DNA from: Agriotes lineatus
Lineage: Eukaryota; Arthropoda; Insecta; Coleoptera; Elateridae
Direction of reading: 5' to 3'
Assembly: GCA_940337035.1 (NCBI GenBank)
Contig: CALNHX010000275.1
Location: 248,001 to 312,000, forward strand
Length of the DNA: 64,000 nucleotides
The notes beneath the pieces are model-generated. The model was not told the origin of the DNA, did no database searches, and saw nothing but the letters and a program-made list of their open reading frames with translations. Positions 11,901 through 21,854 of the stretch are shown here, one piece after another. Each line of letters begins with the position of its first letter. Position 1 is the stretch's first letter. The position numbers were made by a program, and so were the translations under genes.

Positions 11901-12410
11901 CGCTCTGGAAATTGCTTCAGGCGTATTTATAGCCTCGGGTCGTCAAAAAATCTCGGGTATTACCCTAATTCAGATCAAATAATTTTAGGGATTCACTGAG
12001 CTCTGAATAAGCAATTTTAAAAAATCCCCCGCAAAAACTGTTGTGAAGCTACCTACCTTACTGAGCTCTGAATAAGCAATTTTTTAAAAATCCCCCGCAA
12101 AAACTGTTGTGAAGCTACCTACCTTACCTACACCAATAGATGTCTCTAGTATAGAAATCTCTTTAAATACCAATGAGATATAAAAAAATTGATGTCGGAT
12201 AATAATTTTCATTATAACAATGAAATAAATACTGATGCTTCTATGTAGAAACACAGATGATAAAAGTTTGATTGGTTTCTTAAAATCGAAAATGGAAAAA
12301 CTTCAGAAATTCACCAGATTTGGCGGTTTTTGTAAAAGTTTTCACCAAATCACCAGTTCGACCTTAAAATCACCAGATATGGTGAAATTTCACCAAACCT
12401 GGCAACACTG
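8979..12410 (-). mobile_element. Complete autonomous-looking hAT transposon
   Basis: The termini are the perfect 14-bp inverted repeats CAGTGTTGCCAGGT (8979-8992) and ACCTGGCAACACTG (12397-12410). Direct 8-bp repeats GATACCAC flank it at 8971-8978 and 12411-12418, the target length typical of hAT. Subterminal CACCAGAT motifs recur at both ends and are candidate transposase-binding sites. The 3,432-bp element contains a single long minus-strand gene (9476-11659) with no internal stop. Perfect ends, perfect target duplication and an open transposase indicate a recent insertion. Confidence 0.96.
9476..11659 (-). CDS. hAT transposase, 727 codons, intact
   Basis: This cut-and-paste DNA transposase would act in the nucleus on the ends of its own element. 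A C2H2-type BED/TTF-like finger lies at residues 116-139 (C116, C119, H133, H139). The RNase H-like core shows VDEST with the first Asp at 247, GADGANAM with the second Asp at 315, the hAT CVCH motif at 343-346 and the RW pair at 405-406. Near the C-terminus, SSACVERVFS carries the catalytic Glu at 669 within the hAT dimerisation domain. The length (727) suits an intact member. The first ATG gives MKKFLVTLKKK and is followed by a low-complexity Ser/Pro/Lys region, as in many hAT proteins. It is read opposite to GM130 and lies inside its intron. Confidence 0.95.
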   Translation of the reverse strand: MKKFLVTLKKKQDEPESSSFEPRASPSSGTVHITPQLEAPEPPKPSTSFQEDIKRRPSTKMSTGSSDSPDSEEEKRKSTKHRSKSYLHKYNPSWEKNTDFRKWIGPSKEGINHFKCNVCSKDYIGGIAAVKKHNLSKKHIQKMNAIVLQPSVTQSTFNIFSRRNIIQQNEIKISAFIAEHNVPINVSDHLTELVKSVISSGIEPKEASQISCDRTKCTAIINNVIGKSSFENLVGILKSKKFSLLVDESTDKSGEKNLALVVRFINNNDFKIKDEFLGLIPVSDASAQNLYNVIVNFFNMHQIPYKTNMIGFGADGANAMMGSKHSLKTLLENDIKDLFVLKCVCHSLALCASYACEKIPDNVEKLIRDLFSHMQHSFKRQTEFRTFQTFLNIKIHKLLHPSQTRWLSLSAAVNRVLEQFDALVLYFRAEVFDNRTLGANEIYNQLTNPPTKLYLQFLEYILPTFNDLNLEFQSENPKIHLLYTRMASSYRLLLSYYIKPNYLKNTEVSKLQYRNPSHFLPLDKIYLGPKVAAALGNKILSELEEDTFRKNCLSFYTEAANQIYRRFSFNSREMEILKMISFLNPSQIQLTESLGPIGAQFPNIIQNLNELDREFRVLKNSELNFELDDISFWKEVSEIKKGDGTLAFPELTKVVSMFLTLPHSSACVERVFSAINLNKTRLRNRLGANTLSGLLHTKRCINIDGKACYNFEIPPQMIAKHNNDMYK

Positions 12411-12704
12411 GATACCACCACAGCCATAGCAGATATACTGGCTGTTTCCTAAAAAACGCCGCAACCCATAACTCCATTGTTTTAAATTTTAGACCCAACA
12501 AACTATATATATTCTTAAATGGCAAGATAAGAGCTACCTTTTGACATCGCCCTTTCGTAAATATCGTTCAACTGTTTTGAGCAACGATGTTCAACTTTTT
12601 TATTTTAAATGGAACACCCTGTATATTTTTACATATTTGGATTCAGGATAAAATTCTGCATGCAGTGGTATGCTTCATTTGTTTTTTGGACACTTAGAAA
12701 TGTT

Positions 12705-13087
12705 TAAAATATTTTTTTAATATTGCATGTAGACAGGTGTACAATACCATAAAATTTTCAAGTGTGCCGTGGAAAACAATCAGAATGTTAAAATATTTTA
12801 TTGGAAAAAATTCAAACAAAACTACAAAACGTATCTACAAGTATTGCTCAAACTGACCGCCACCTTGTTGAACACACAACTGACATCTTCTAGTTACTCC
12901 ATTAGTCGCATTCAATATCAAATTGGGAGGTATTTCGCGACAAGCATTGATAATCATCTGCCTCAGAATTTCTTCGTTTTCTGGACGTGTTAGATAAACT
13001 ATTTCAACATTCTGATTGTTTTCCACGGCACACTTGAAAATTTTATGGTACTGTACGACTGTCTACATTGCAATATTAAAAAATTAT
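12705..13087 (-). mobile_element. MITE with a transposase C-terminal remnant
   Basis: Near-identical inverted arms (12712-12790 and 13007-13085) share the core AAGTGTGCCGTGGAAAACAA. Between them, minus-strand 12835-13026 encodes RPENEEILRQMIINACREIP and ends GGGQFEQYL. This resembles the C-terminal tail of insect IS630/mariner-like transposases (AC..IP ... GG.FE.L). It is a deletion derivative that kept only the end of the gene. Confidence 0.65.
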
Positions 13088-13162
13088 TTTACACATACAT
13101 ACATACATAATCCTGAGCCTTTCTACCGTGAGGTGTAAGGCTTGAAGTCGATTGGGTTGTTG

Positions 13163-15086
13163 TCACTCCTGGTCGATTGGTGTTTTTTGGCACCACTTCT
13201 TCCACTCTTTTCGATCTTGCGCTATTTGTCTCACTGTATTCCATTCCAGTCCCCTCTGTTTCGCTGCTACTTTTACTCCTTCTGTCCTTGTCTTCCTTGG
13301 TCTTTCCACTCTGTTTTTTCCTTCTGGTCTTGCTTCCATTGCTTGCTTCACCATTCGATCTTCTCCCATTCTGTGTACGTGTCCCAGCCACCCTAGTTGC
13401 CTTTCTTGAACCACTGCATCCACTGCCTTTACGTTCAGTTGTTCCCTGTATGCTACGTTCCTGATTCTGTCTTGTTTAGTTTTTCCCTCTATCTTTCTCC
13501 AGAACCTCATTTCTGTGCTTGTCAGTCTGCTCTTCTGTTTTTCTGTGACCGTCCACGATTCGCTGCCGTAAATTAATGCCGGGTACACCACTTTTTTTAC
13601 TACCTCTACTTTCGTCTTTTTTGGTATTTCGGTTTTCCCCAGAAAGGTGTTTTTTATCATGTTAAAAGTTCTTCCTACCACGGCTGTGCGTTCGCTTATC
13701 TCGTCGTCTATCTTCCCATTGTTACTAATATATGTCCCCCCATATTTGAATTTGGTCACTTGCTCTATTTCTTTCTTTTCTATTGCAATATTGTGTCTTC
13801 TCTCCCCTGCTGCTATTATCATTGTCTTCGTTTTTTCTATATTAATTTTCATATTTGCTTTTTTCATTGCTTTGTTATATATATTCAGGTTATGTTGTAG
13901 TTCTCTCTCTGATCTTGCTATTATCACCATATCGTCTGCGTATAGGAGTTCCGACATTTGTACCGTTTCCATTTTCCATCTCCCGACTTTATATTTTTTC
14001 GTTTTCATTCTACTTTCTTTGACTACCTCATCCATAATTAGTGCAAATAGTATCGGGCTCAGCACGCATCCCTGTCTTAGCCCTCTCGTTGTTTCAAATT
14101 CTTTCGACTCCTCATTTCTTGTTCTCACTAGATTTGTTGTCTTGTTATATAATATTTTGACCATCTCTATCTCTTTTGTTGTTATACCTCTGTTTTCTAG
14201 TGCCTTCCATATGTCCTTTCGTTTAATTCTATCGAATGCTTTCTCTAGGTCTATGAAACATATGTGAATTTCTCTCCCTTTGCTTATGGCCTTTTCGGTT
14301 ATTTGCCTTAGTATAAAAACGTTGTCTTGTGTTCCTCTCCCTTTTCTAAAACCACATTGACTATCTTCTATCGTGTCTTCTAGTTTTTTCCTTAATCTTG
14401 CTTCCCATATTCTAGCCCATATCTTTCCTGTTATGCTTAATAGTGTGATGCCTCTATAATTGTTACATTCTCTTCTATCGCCTTTTTTGTATAGTGGCAC
14501 AATTACACCTGTCTGCCAATCCTTTGGGGCTCTTTTTGCTTTTACTATGCTGTTCATTAGTGTTAATATCCTTTTCTTACCGGTTTCACCTATGTACTTT
14601 TATCATCTCTGGTGTTATCCCGTCTTTTCCTGCTGCCTTTCCTAGCTTTATCTTTTGAATTGCCTCTTCTAATTCTTTTTTTGTAATAGGTTCAATGTCT
14701 ACGTCATCATTTGTGGTTGTGGTGTTGTGTTCATTTTCGTTGTTGCTTTCTCTTTCTTCTTCGTCGCTATCCTCTAGCACCTCCTTAAAATGTTGCTTCC
14801 ATCTTTCCATAATGTCTTCTTCTTTTGTTAGTAGTTCCCCTTGTTTATCTCTCATGTTTTTTAAACTACTGGTCTTTTTTTGTCTGAGCTGTTTTAGTGT
14901 GCTGTAAAATAACTTTTGATTTTCCGTGAAATTGTCCTTCATTCTGTTTCCGAATTTCACCCATTCTTCTTGTTTTGCCTTTTTTACCTCGTTTTTCACT
15001 TCTGTTCTTTTGTCTTTATATTTTTCATAATCCTCCCTAGTTTTCGTCTGTAAGTATCTCTTCCATCTATTTTTCTTTTGCCTCAC
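13163..15086 (-). pseudogene. LINE A ORF2, reverse transcriptase and C-terminus, one frameshift
   Basis: Segment 15086-14586 carries the linker and the start of RT (GKAAGKDGITPEMIK). After a one-base insertion near 14580 the frame continues to 13163 with NYRGITLLSITGKIW, CFIDLEKAFDRI, RGLRQGCVLSPILF and LLYADDMVIIA; the YADD catalytic motif is near 13930-13942. It ends LGWLGHVHRMGEDR and WKKWCQKTP. All RT motifs from block 1 to block 7 can be seen. Function would require repair of the upstream lesions. Confidence 0.88.
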
Positions 15087-15130
15087 TTTTTCTTTTGCCT
15101 CACTTTTTCTTTTGCCTCACTTTTTCTTTT
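15074..15130 (-). repeat. 17-bp tandem triplication inside LINE A ORF2
   Basis: The unit TTTTTCTTTTGCCTCAC occurs three times. One copy alone would give a continuous minus-strand frame EIKEKVRQKKNRW. Two extra copies add 34 bp, which shifts the frame. This looks like replication slippage. Confidence 0.85.
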
Positions 15131-16341
15131 ATTTCCGTTGACCACCATGCTGTTTTCTTTATGTCTTTGTTGCTTGCTTTTGTTGTTCCGCAGCTTTCTT
15201 TCGCTGCTTCTAATATACTTTGCTTTAGATACGCCCAGTCTTCCTCTACATCGTTTCTTCTTGTTTCTTTCTTTAATTTCCTTTCTATTATTCTCTGATA
15301 CTCTTTTCTCGTGTCCGCTTCTTTCAATCTGTAACTTCGGATACTTTCTCTTATTACTCTTCTTCTTTTTTCTTGCGGTATCTCTCTTTTCACCTCCATG
15401 TCCATTCTTACCAAGTAATGATCGCTTCCTATTTCCGCTTCTCTTTTCACAATTACGTCTTTTATTAGTCTCATGGCTTCTCTTCCTACCAGAAAGTAGT
15501 CTATGATTGACTTTTCTTGCCTTGAGTATACTTCGCGTGTGTATTTGTGAATTTCCCTATGTTGGAACTTCGAGTTTGCTACTACCAAATCATTTTCTAT
15601 ACATAGTTCGAGTATTCTTTTTCCATTGCTGTTTCTTGTTGGTTCCCCATGTGTCCCTAGATATCTCTCTATGCCTTTGTTATTATTACCGACCCTTCCA
15701 TTTAAGTCTCCCATCACAATGATATTTGTTCTTCTTGCGTCTATTTCTTCTTGTAAATTCTCCCAGAATGCGTCTTTTTCCTCTTTTGCCTCGTCTTTGT
15801 TTGGTCCATATGCCACTATTATTGTCCATGCTGTTTTTGCCTCCATTTTTATATCTACTGTTAGCATCCTTGAGTTTACGAAATTTTCCTTCACTATGCT
15901 TTCTATATTTTCTGGTCGTGTTATCAGCCCTACTCCTTCCCTTCCTCTTTCTGATTGTTCAACTCCCGACCAGTAAAGCCAGTATCCTTTTGCTATTCTT
16001 GTTAAGCCCTGACCCTTCCTTTTCGTTTCCGTTATACCTAAATAATCTAATTGTTGTTTTTCCATTTCCTGTACTATCTCAGTTTCTTTTCCACCTATGC
16101 TTCTCACGTTCCATGTGCCTATTTTTATGACACTTTTCTTATTTATCTTTTGATTTCTTGTGTTTTTGTCGTTTTCTTTGTTGTTTTTCCTAGCTGTGGT
16201 CGTTTCTTCGTATCTTGGCTGATTTTCTTTTCGTTTATTGTTGTCCTTGTTCTTTGCTATTTTCGTCTTCTTGCTGGTCCGTCCGTTTTGGCATCTCACT
16301 TTTTTGTCTGCTTTACTACTCCTTTTTCCTTGTCGTCCCAA
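15100..16341 (-). pseudogene. LINE A ORF2, APE endonuclease domain
   Basis: The 413-codon frame contains IKIGTWNVRSIGG, LDYLGITETK, IIVMGDLNGRVG, IIDYFLVGRE and GSDHYLVRMD. These are the ordered motifs of an APE-type endonuclease, which nicks the target DNA to prime reverse transcription. The frame ends within EIKEKVRQKKK only because a 17-bp unit is present in three copies. With one copy it would join the next segment, which begins RQKKNRWKRYLQ. Confidence 0.88.
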
Positions 16342-17029
16342 ATGTATTCTTCATCATCGATGACAATCTTTCTATATCCTACTTTTATTTTGTTTCCCTT
16401 TTTCAACTGTTCTTTTGCGATTTTTCTGATTTCCGTCTGTACGCTCCTCTCCTTCCAAGTCATGTCGTTGTCGATATAAATTTTTGTACCCTTTAGTTTA
16501 TGTTTGTTGCTCATTATCTGTTGTTTCCATGCCCAGCTATCTAGTTCTAATATGTTTATTGACAGCCCAGATTTATTTCCTAGGTCAGTCACTCTCTTTA
16601 CTTCTACGTCGACTTCCAGCTTTTCAGTCAAAAATGCTTTGCAGCTTTTTCTTTATTTTGTCCATCGAATTTTACTCCTTTAATTACTATGTTGCATCTC
16701 TTTTTCTCTTTTGCCATCATTTCTAGCTTGTCTTCAAGTTTTTCTACTCTGTCTATTAGCTGTTTTTTCTCAATTGTCCACTCCTTTTCTCTCTTTCTCA
16801 TTTCCTCCCTTAGCTCTCTATTTTCTTCCGTATTTTTCTTTATTTCATCCATCATCTTGTCGATCATATCCTGGATTTTCTTTAGGTCCCCCATCTCTTC
16901 TTCTGTATTTGTCAACGATCTTTCTTCGGTGGTCGGTGACCTGATTACTTTTCTGCTTTTCTTATAGGCTTCTATTTCTGCTTCTTCACTGCTGTTTGAG
17001 CCTCTGTCTCTTTTGTTTCCCTTATACAT
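16296..17029 (-). pseudogene. LINE A ORF1 protein (coiled coil plus RRM-like), one frameshift
   Basis: The N-terminal part (17029-16628) is Ser/Lys-rich and then a strong coiled coil of Glu/Lys heptads, followed by CNIVIKGVKF, an RRM-like first strand. The second part (16631-16296) continues with TEKLEVDVEVKRVTDLG and KLKGTKIYIDNDMTWKER, typical of L1/RTE-type ORF1 nucleic-acid chaperones. A one-base loss near 16632 separates the two frames. The end of ORF1 overlaps the start of ORF2 by 46 nt. Confidence 0.8.
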
Positions 17030-17593
17030 TTATCGCCTTTCCTTTATTTTGTCTGTTGCCGTATTTGTTTTTATCGATATAGCCTTCGTCCAGCTGCCTC
17101 CGATAATTCTATCGCAGCGCCGGCCGTTGGCCTTGTTTTCCTTGTGCCCCGCTATCGCGTATTGGTTTTAAATCGCGCCCGCACTTCAGTAATACTTAAA
17201 TGTTTACCCACTTATTAACTGTGATTATTAACAGTTTTGCTCCTTTATTCCCTAAATGTCCACTGTATTTCAACTGTACACTGATACACTATGTGAATTT
17301 TGTTGGAACATTGTCCAAAAAACAAATGAAGCTTACTACTGTATGCAGAATTTCATCCTGAATCCAAATATCTAAAAATATATAGGGTGTTCCATTTAAA
17401 GTAGAAAAGTTGAACATCGTTGCTCAAAACAGTTGAAAGATATTTACGAACGGGCGAAAGGCAAAAGGTAGCTCTTGTCTTGCCATTTAAGAATATATAT
17501 AGTTTGTTGGGTCTAAAATTTAAAACAACGGAGTTATGGGTTGCGGCGTTTTTTAGGAAACAGCCTGTATGTCTCGCTGTTGTGTCATTAATA

Positions 17594-18304
17594 AAGCTGA
17601 TATTATATGACAAATGCATATTTTATATAATGCATATGCCGAAGAAATTTTTTGCATATAATTATGTGCAAACAAATCGTTCAAGTCAAGTTTCGTTTTG
17701 CATATTTATACGTTTTTGAGCATACTTTCTGGATTTTGCATATTTGGGTATATTTAGCAATAATTTGTAATGTATGAACTTTTTGACATATTTTTGTAAA
17801 ATTTACTATTTCATTGAATTTATTAATAAAATTTTTTTATGTAACTGAGATAGATACTTTCACTTTCTGCTGCTGGAGTCCCTGTTAACATCTTTGACTA
17901 CACAAACATAGACTGCCAGCAACCCCCACTTTTCCCATAGAAACAATGTATAAGGAATCAGCCAACAGAATCCATTTCCAGAGTGTTGGGTGAATAATAG
18001 TCTAACGGGTTTAGGGAAAATCTCATTTTTATGTTGCTTACAACATGAAATTGGCGTTGGCAGTCCATGTTTATATAGTCAAACGTTCAAATGACTGACG
18101 TCTTAGAATACAAATTAGAGAAATAAATATACTCATAAAAAATAATTAAAATTTTTACATTATTTAGAATACTCCTACTTCTTTTCAAAAAAAATATAGC
18201 ATTTTATTATGTGCATATATTATAACTTTGGGTGCATATACTCAACAAAATGTATGCATATATATGCACATATTTGAGTGCATATAATTATCAGCTTTAG
18301 TTAT
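17594..18304. mobile_element. hAT-like MITE with GCATAT subterminal repeats
   Basis: Inverted ends TAAAGCTGATA (left) and TATCAGCTTTA (right) bracket about 700 bp. GCATAT-type motifs cluster near both ends (17605-17760 and 18190-18290). Clustered subterminal motifs fit hAT non-autonomous elements. The flanking 8 bp match only partly (GTCATTAA and GTTATAAT), so the assignment is tentative. Confidence 0.5.
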
Positions 18305-19495
18305 AATTAATGCAGATCGAGAACCGGGAAAAACTACCTGGAGTTGATCGAGTGCCATCCAGGAAGATTTGAAATTCCCCCTTGCTTTTTGCTTTAGGGG
18401 GTTCGGAATTAATCGTTTTGCCCAATTGCATAAAAGTGACTTTTCTTTGACTTGCTTATTTCGCAAATCTCACGCTAAGTTTTGCACGTGTGTGCCCGTC
18501 GGCAGAAATTTTGAATTGTTTATTTCTCTGGAACACGTTCTGACTGTTTAGCATGGAACACTTTCTGACTGTTTAGCACCGGATGCAATTCGATCTCGTC
18601 TTGATTGTTACAATACAGCCTCCTGCGTTCTACGAATCTGAATTATGCATGTTGGCTACTATAAGCCGTTCACGATCTTTTTGGGTCAGGTGAGGCTATG
18701 ACCATCTAGTAATTTTATTGGCAGAACCTCTGTTGCAACTAAATTCCCTCATGGAAATTGACACTTTTTGTGTTAGGTTAGGTTGTTTTCAGTTTAAGGT
18801 TATATTTTCTGAATAGGTACATTGTTGCCGGATATTCTCTAGTGTCCACATCGACTCGCATTATTTTAAATTTGGTCTGTCCTTTTTCAATTGGAAGTAG
18901 CATCCTTTAATGGAAATTTTTTGTTGTAACAAAATTATTTTGGGCATTTTGACTTTTAGTCCAGTCAATCTGTATATTTCACCTTGCATTAAATCGGGTA
19001 GTTGTGATTTTTTTATATGTTTTATATGGTTGAGGCCTAATAATGAATCTAAGTTTTCGACCTCGGCCGAGTACCGGAAGTACCTAAAATAACAAAAAAA
19101 CGCGAAATTTTCGACCGAAATACGGTTTTTATCGCTTTTCATCCTGAACAACTGGATTTTCAGCAAAAGTTGTTATATCCTGTATTAAATTAGAGGAAAA
19201 TTTATACAATTTAAGACCAGAACGGTGTCTGGAGACCTAATAGTTTTGAAGATACAGCTTTTCAAAGTTTAACAAATTTTTCACATTTTGCATTTTTAGG
19301 ATTTTAGTCGGTTCTACGTCGAAAGGTTCGTAGTAGTACAACACAAATAATGTTAAGCAAATCAATCTGCATTCAAATTATAATAATATGAGACGAAAAT
19401 AGTCCTTGGTACCTCGTTCTGTGATAAGCTAAGTTGCATTGTAGAATTGTTGAAAAATAACTCAAAAACTGTCTGTACCTAAAAGATATCTTCTT

Positions 19496-20079
19496 TATAC
19501 AGGGTGATTTATAACGGACGGACCAAACTTCAACAGTATGTTGGGAGGTCATTTTGAGTAAAAAATGTCAGATGAACATAGGTCGTATTCCATTTAGTTA
19601 CCCAACTACAAGGGACCAAAGTTTTATTAAGGGGCGGGTAAAGGTAAAACCGCTCAAAGTAGCCAATGTTTCAAGCGTCATATCTACTACGTACGAGTAT
19701 GTGGGCCAACCATATAAACTTTTTTTTGTATGATAGCCTGTCAAACGATATGGATTTAATGGCAATTTATTGGTAGGAAGGGCATTAAAAAAATATTTTA
19801 AAAACACATTGCAATTTATCTCCAAAGAGTTTTTCTCCCAAACGGCTTGTTCAATCTTAGTCTTTTTTATATCAGAATTATTCTTTTTCACAGTTCTAGT
19901 TTATGAGATAAAAAATAGAGTAAATTCTAAAAAAATGTAAAAAATAAGTTTGAAAAGGTCAAGTTCCCTTTGTAAGATTTTTATGAAATTATCTCATTCG
20001 CTAGATAGTATTAAGAAGCCTAGGACATTGGCGTAAACAGAATTTGAAATTTATGTTTCGTTATAAATCACCCTGTATA
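19496..20079. mobile_element. TATACAGGGTG MITE, nested third level
   Basis: The perfect inverted ends TATACAGGGTGATTTATAAC (19496) and its complement (ending 20079) enclose 584 bp. The interior, read on the minus strand at 19598-19891, contains a frame ending LATLSGFTFTRPLIKLWSLV. I recognise that peptide as a common translated repeat of arthropod genomes rather than a gene. Confidence 0.75.
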
Positions 20080-20614
20080 GTCCAGTCAAATGGTAGAAAA
20101 TAGAGGAAAGTTTTGGTATAGTTTTGATATTTGGTTCCTCTATGTTTTTTGGGTTGCTGAACACAAATATCAGGTTTTCTAACAAAAATTTTGACCGGAA
20201 ACATGTTTTTTAAGCAAAAACGGTCTTAAAAAACGATTTTTTTTTAAGTTTTTCTAAAGTTACTCGAAAACTATCCAATTTCGTCAATGTTAAACCTATA
20301 TGAAACGAAAGAAGATACAATTTCCTACATTTTATGTACTAGACGTTTTTTTCTCCAATCAAACGTTCAGTCGCGAGAGCGCCGCGAAGTTAGGTGTTAA
20401 AAGCAAAAAAAAAAAGGAAATTATCCCAATTTATTTCAAAGTAACTCGAATACTATCCATTTTTCGTAAATCAAAAATGGTATATAAAATGAATCTTCAT
20501 AAATGAAATGTTGGAAAACCTGATATTCGTATACAGCGACCCAAAAACCATATAGGAACCAAATATCACAATTCCACCAAAACTTTCCACTATTTTCTAC
20601 CATTTGACTGCACT
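20079..20614. mobile_element. AGTCCAGTCAAATGG foldback
   Basis: The left end AGTCCAGTCAAATGGTAGAA pairs with the right end at 20590-20614 (TTCTACCATTTGACTGCACT). Internal pairs include CTCGCGACTGAACG-type arms at 20366-20390 and 20625-20650. It shares its terminal motif with the larger foldback enclosing it, so related elements have inserted within one another. Confidence 0.65.
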
Positions 20615-21336
20615 GTAACTTCGCGGCGCTCTCGCGGCTGAACGATTGATCGGAGAAAAAAAACTCTAGCTCATAAAATGTAGGAAATGTTATCTTATTT
20701 CATTTCGTATACGTTCAACATTTACGAAAACTAGTTCTTCGGGGTTAAAATTGACGAAAACCGAAACAAGGTAGAAAATGTTGGCTTTTTTTAGTTATTT
20801 GAAGTACTTCCGGCACTCGGCCGAGGTCGAAAACTTAGATTCATCATTAGGCCTCAACCATATAAGACATATAAAAAAATCAGAGCTACCCGATTTGATG
20901 CAAGGTAACACCCCCTTTTGATGACAGATTGACTGGACTATTTTCCTTTGACGGAAATTAAAATTATTTTTACACATTTGATAAATAATTTATTTTCTTA
21001 CGAATATTAAAATAATAAATTTGGCAATGCGGTGGCAAAAAAATGTCGAACAGACACTGACAGAAAAAAAGTTGCATCCGCTACATCACCGAATCAGTTA
21101 GTCCAACATGAAAACAAAAAATCATAGCCAACTCTGTCCCAAAAAGGTCGTGAACGGCTTATACGTAGGTATTGACACTTTCTTACAATTTTTAATTTGA
21201 ATAAAGTTTTTTATAAGAGCAAATTTTTGCAGTTTGTTACAGTAATATCTCTTTTGAGGTATGTATAGATTTGAACACTTTTCGTTTATATGGTGAAATA
21301 CCGGATAAATTTTGTTGAGTTTCGGATTCGGGTAAG

Positions 21337-21854
21337 TATAAGCCGTTCACGATCTTTTTGGGTCAGTTGAGGCTATGACCATCTAGTAATTTTGTTGGCA
21401 GAACCTCTGTTGCAACTAAACTCGCTCATGGAAATTGACACTTTTTGTGTTAGGTTAGGTTCTTTTCAGTTTAAGGTTATATTTTCTGAATAGATACATT
21501 GTTGCCGGATATTCTCTAGTCTCCATATCGGCTCGCGTTCTTTTAAATTTGGCCTGTCCTTTTTAAATTGGAAGTAGCATCGTTTAATGGAAATTTTTTG
21601 TTGTAACAAAATTATTTTGGGGATTTTGACTTTTCCTTTGACGAGAATTAAAATTATTTTTACACATTTGATAAATCATTTATGTTCTTCCGAATATTAA
21701 AATAATAAATCTGGCAATGTGGTGGCAAGAAAATGTCGAACAGACACTGACAGAAAAAAAAGTTGCATCCGCTACATCATCGAATCAGTTAGTCCAACAT
21801 GAAAAGATAAAATCATAGCCAACTCTGTCCCAAAAAGGTCGTGAACGGCTTATA
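21337..21854. mobile_element. TATAAGCC transposon, short (empty-site) copy
   Basis: This 518-bp element has the same ends as the copy at 18660-21163. It begins 174 bp to the right of that copy and lies in the same orientation. It lacks the 18958-20939 insertion and so serves as the empty site for it. Confidence 0.88.

Larger units (their letters stand above)
13088..17300 (-). mobile_element. Nearly intact APE-type non-LTR retrotransposon (LINE A)
   Basis: On the minus strand it reads ORF1 (17029 to 16296), ORF2 endonuclease (16341 to 15100), ORF2 linker and N-terminal RT (15086 to 14586) and ORF2 RT plus C-terminus (14557 to 13163), ending in an (ATGT)n tail at 13088-13110. I see only three frame lesions: a 1-nt deletion in ORF1 near 16632, a 34-bp tandem expansion at 15074-15130, and a 1-nt insertion near 14580. 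It belongs to the insect endonuclease-reverse transcriptase LINEs; the clade is not assigned. No target duplication was found. The right limit is approximate. Confidence 0.88.
12432..17577. mobile_element. Foldback element with 270-bp arms, split by a LINE
   Basis: Bases 12434-12700 and 17312-17575 are long inverted repeats. The outer ends read GGCTGTTTCCTAAAAAACGC and its complement GCGTTTTTTAGGAAACAGCC. Each arm contains the string AACACCCTGTATA or a close variant, common in insect repeats. The interior holds a smaller foldback (12705-13087) and the minus-strand LINE. This is a transposon with long inverted termini; no transposase of its own is certain. Confidence 0.7.
18958..20939. mobile_element. 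AGTCCAGTCAA foldback nested in the TATAAGCC element
   Basis: The ends are AGTCCAGTCAATCTG and CAGATTGACTGGACT. The arms (18958 to about 19100 and about 20800 to 20939) pair over roughly 140 bp and include TTCGACCTCGGCCGAGTACC. The short sister copy at 21337 has an uninterrupted target, which proves the insertion. Small minus- and plus-strand frames here are produced by the palindromic arms and are not genes. Confidence 0.85.
18660..21163. mobile_element. TATAAGCC transposon, long copy with nested insertions
   Basis: The termini are TATAAGCCGTTCACGATCTT and the complement ending GAACGGCTTATA, about 26 bp with two or so mismatches. A 518-bp copy at 21337-21854 has the same ends and interior. 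The long copy differs by a block (18958-20939) inserted at GACTTTT|CCTTTG. It carries no transposase. The inserted block contains at least two more foldbacks. Confidence 0.85.

Noticed and set aside
13142..16967. Many plus-strand frames rich in Phe/Leu/Ser/Cys
   Set aside because: They are antisense shadows of the LINE A ORFs (Lys/Glu-rich coding read backwards gives Leu/Phe/Ser-rich frames).
18861..20977. Small frames ending in ...ESKFSTSAE.RKY.K on both strands
   Set aside because: They are produced by the inverted arms of a foldback element; identical peptides on both sides reflect the palindrome.
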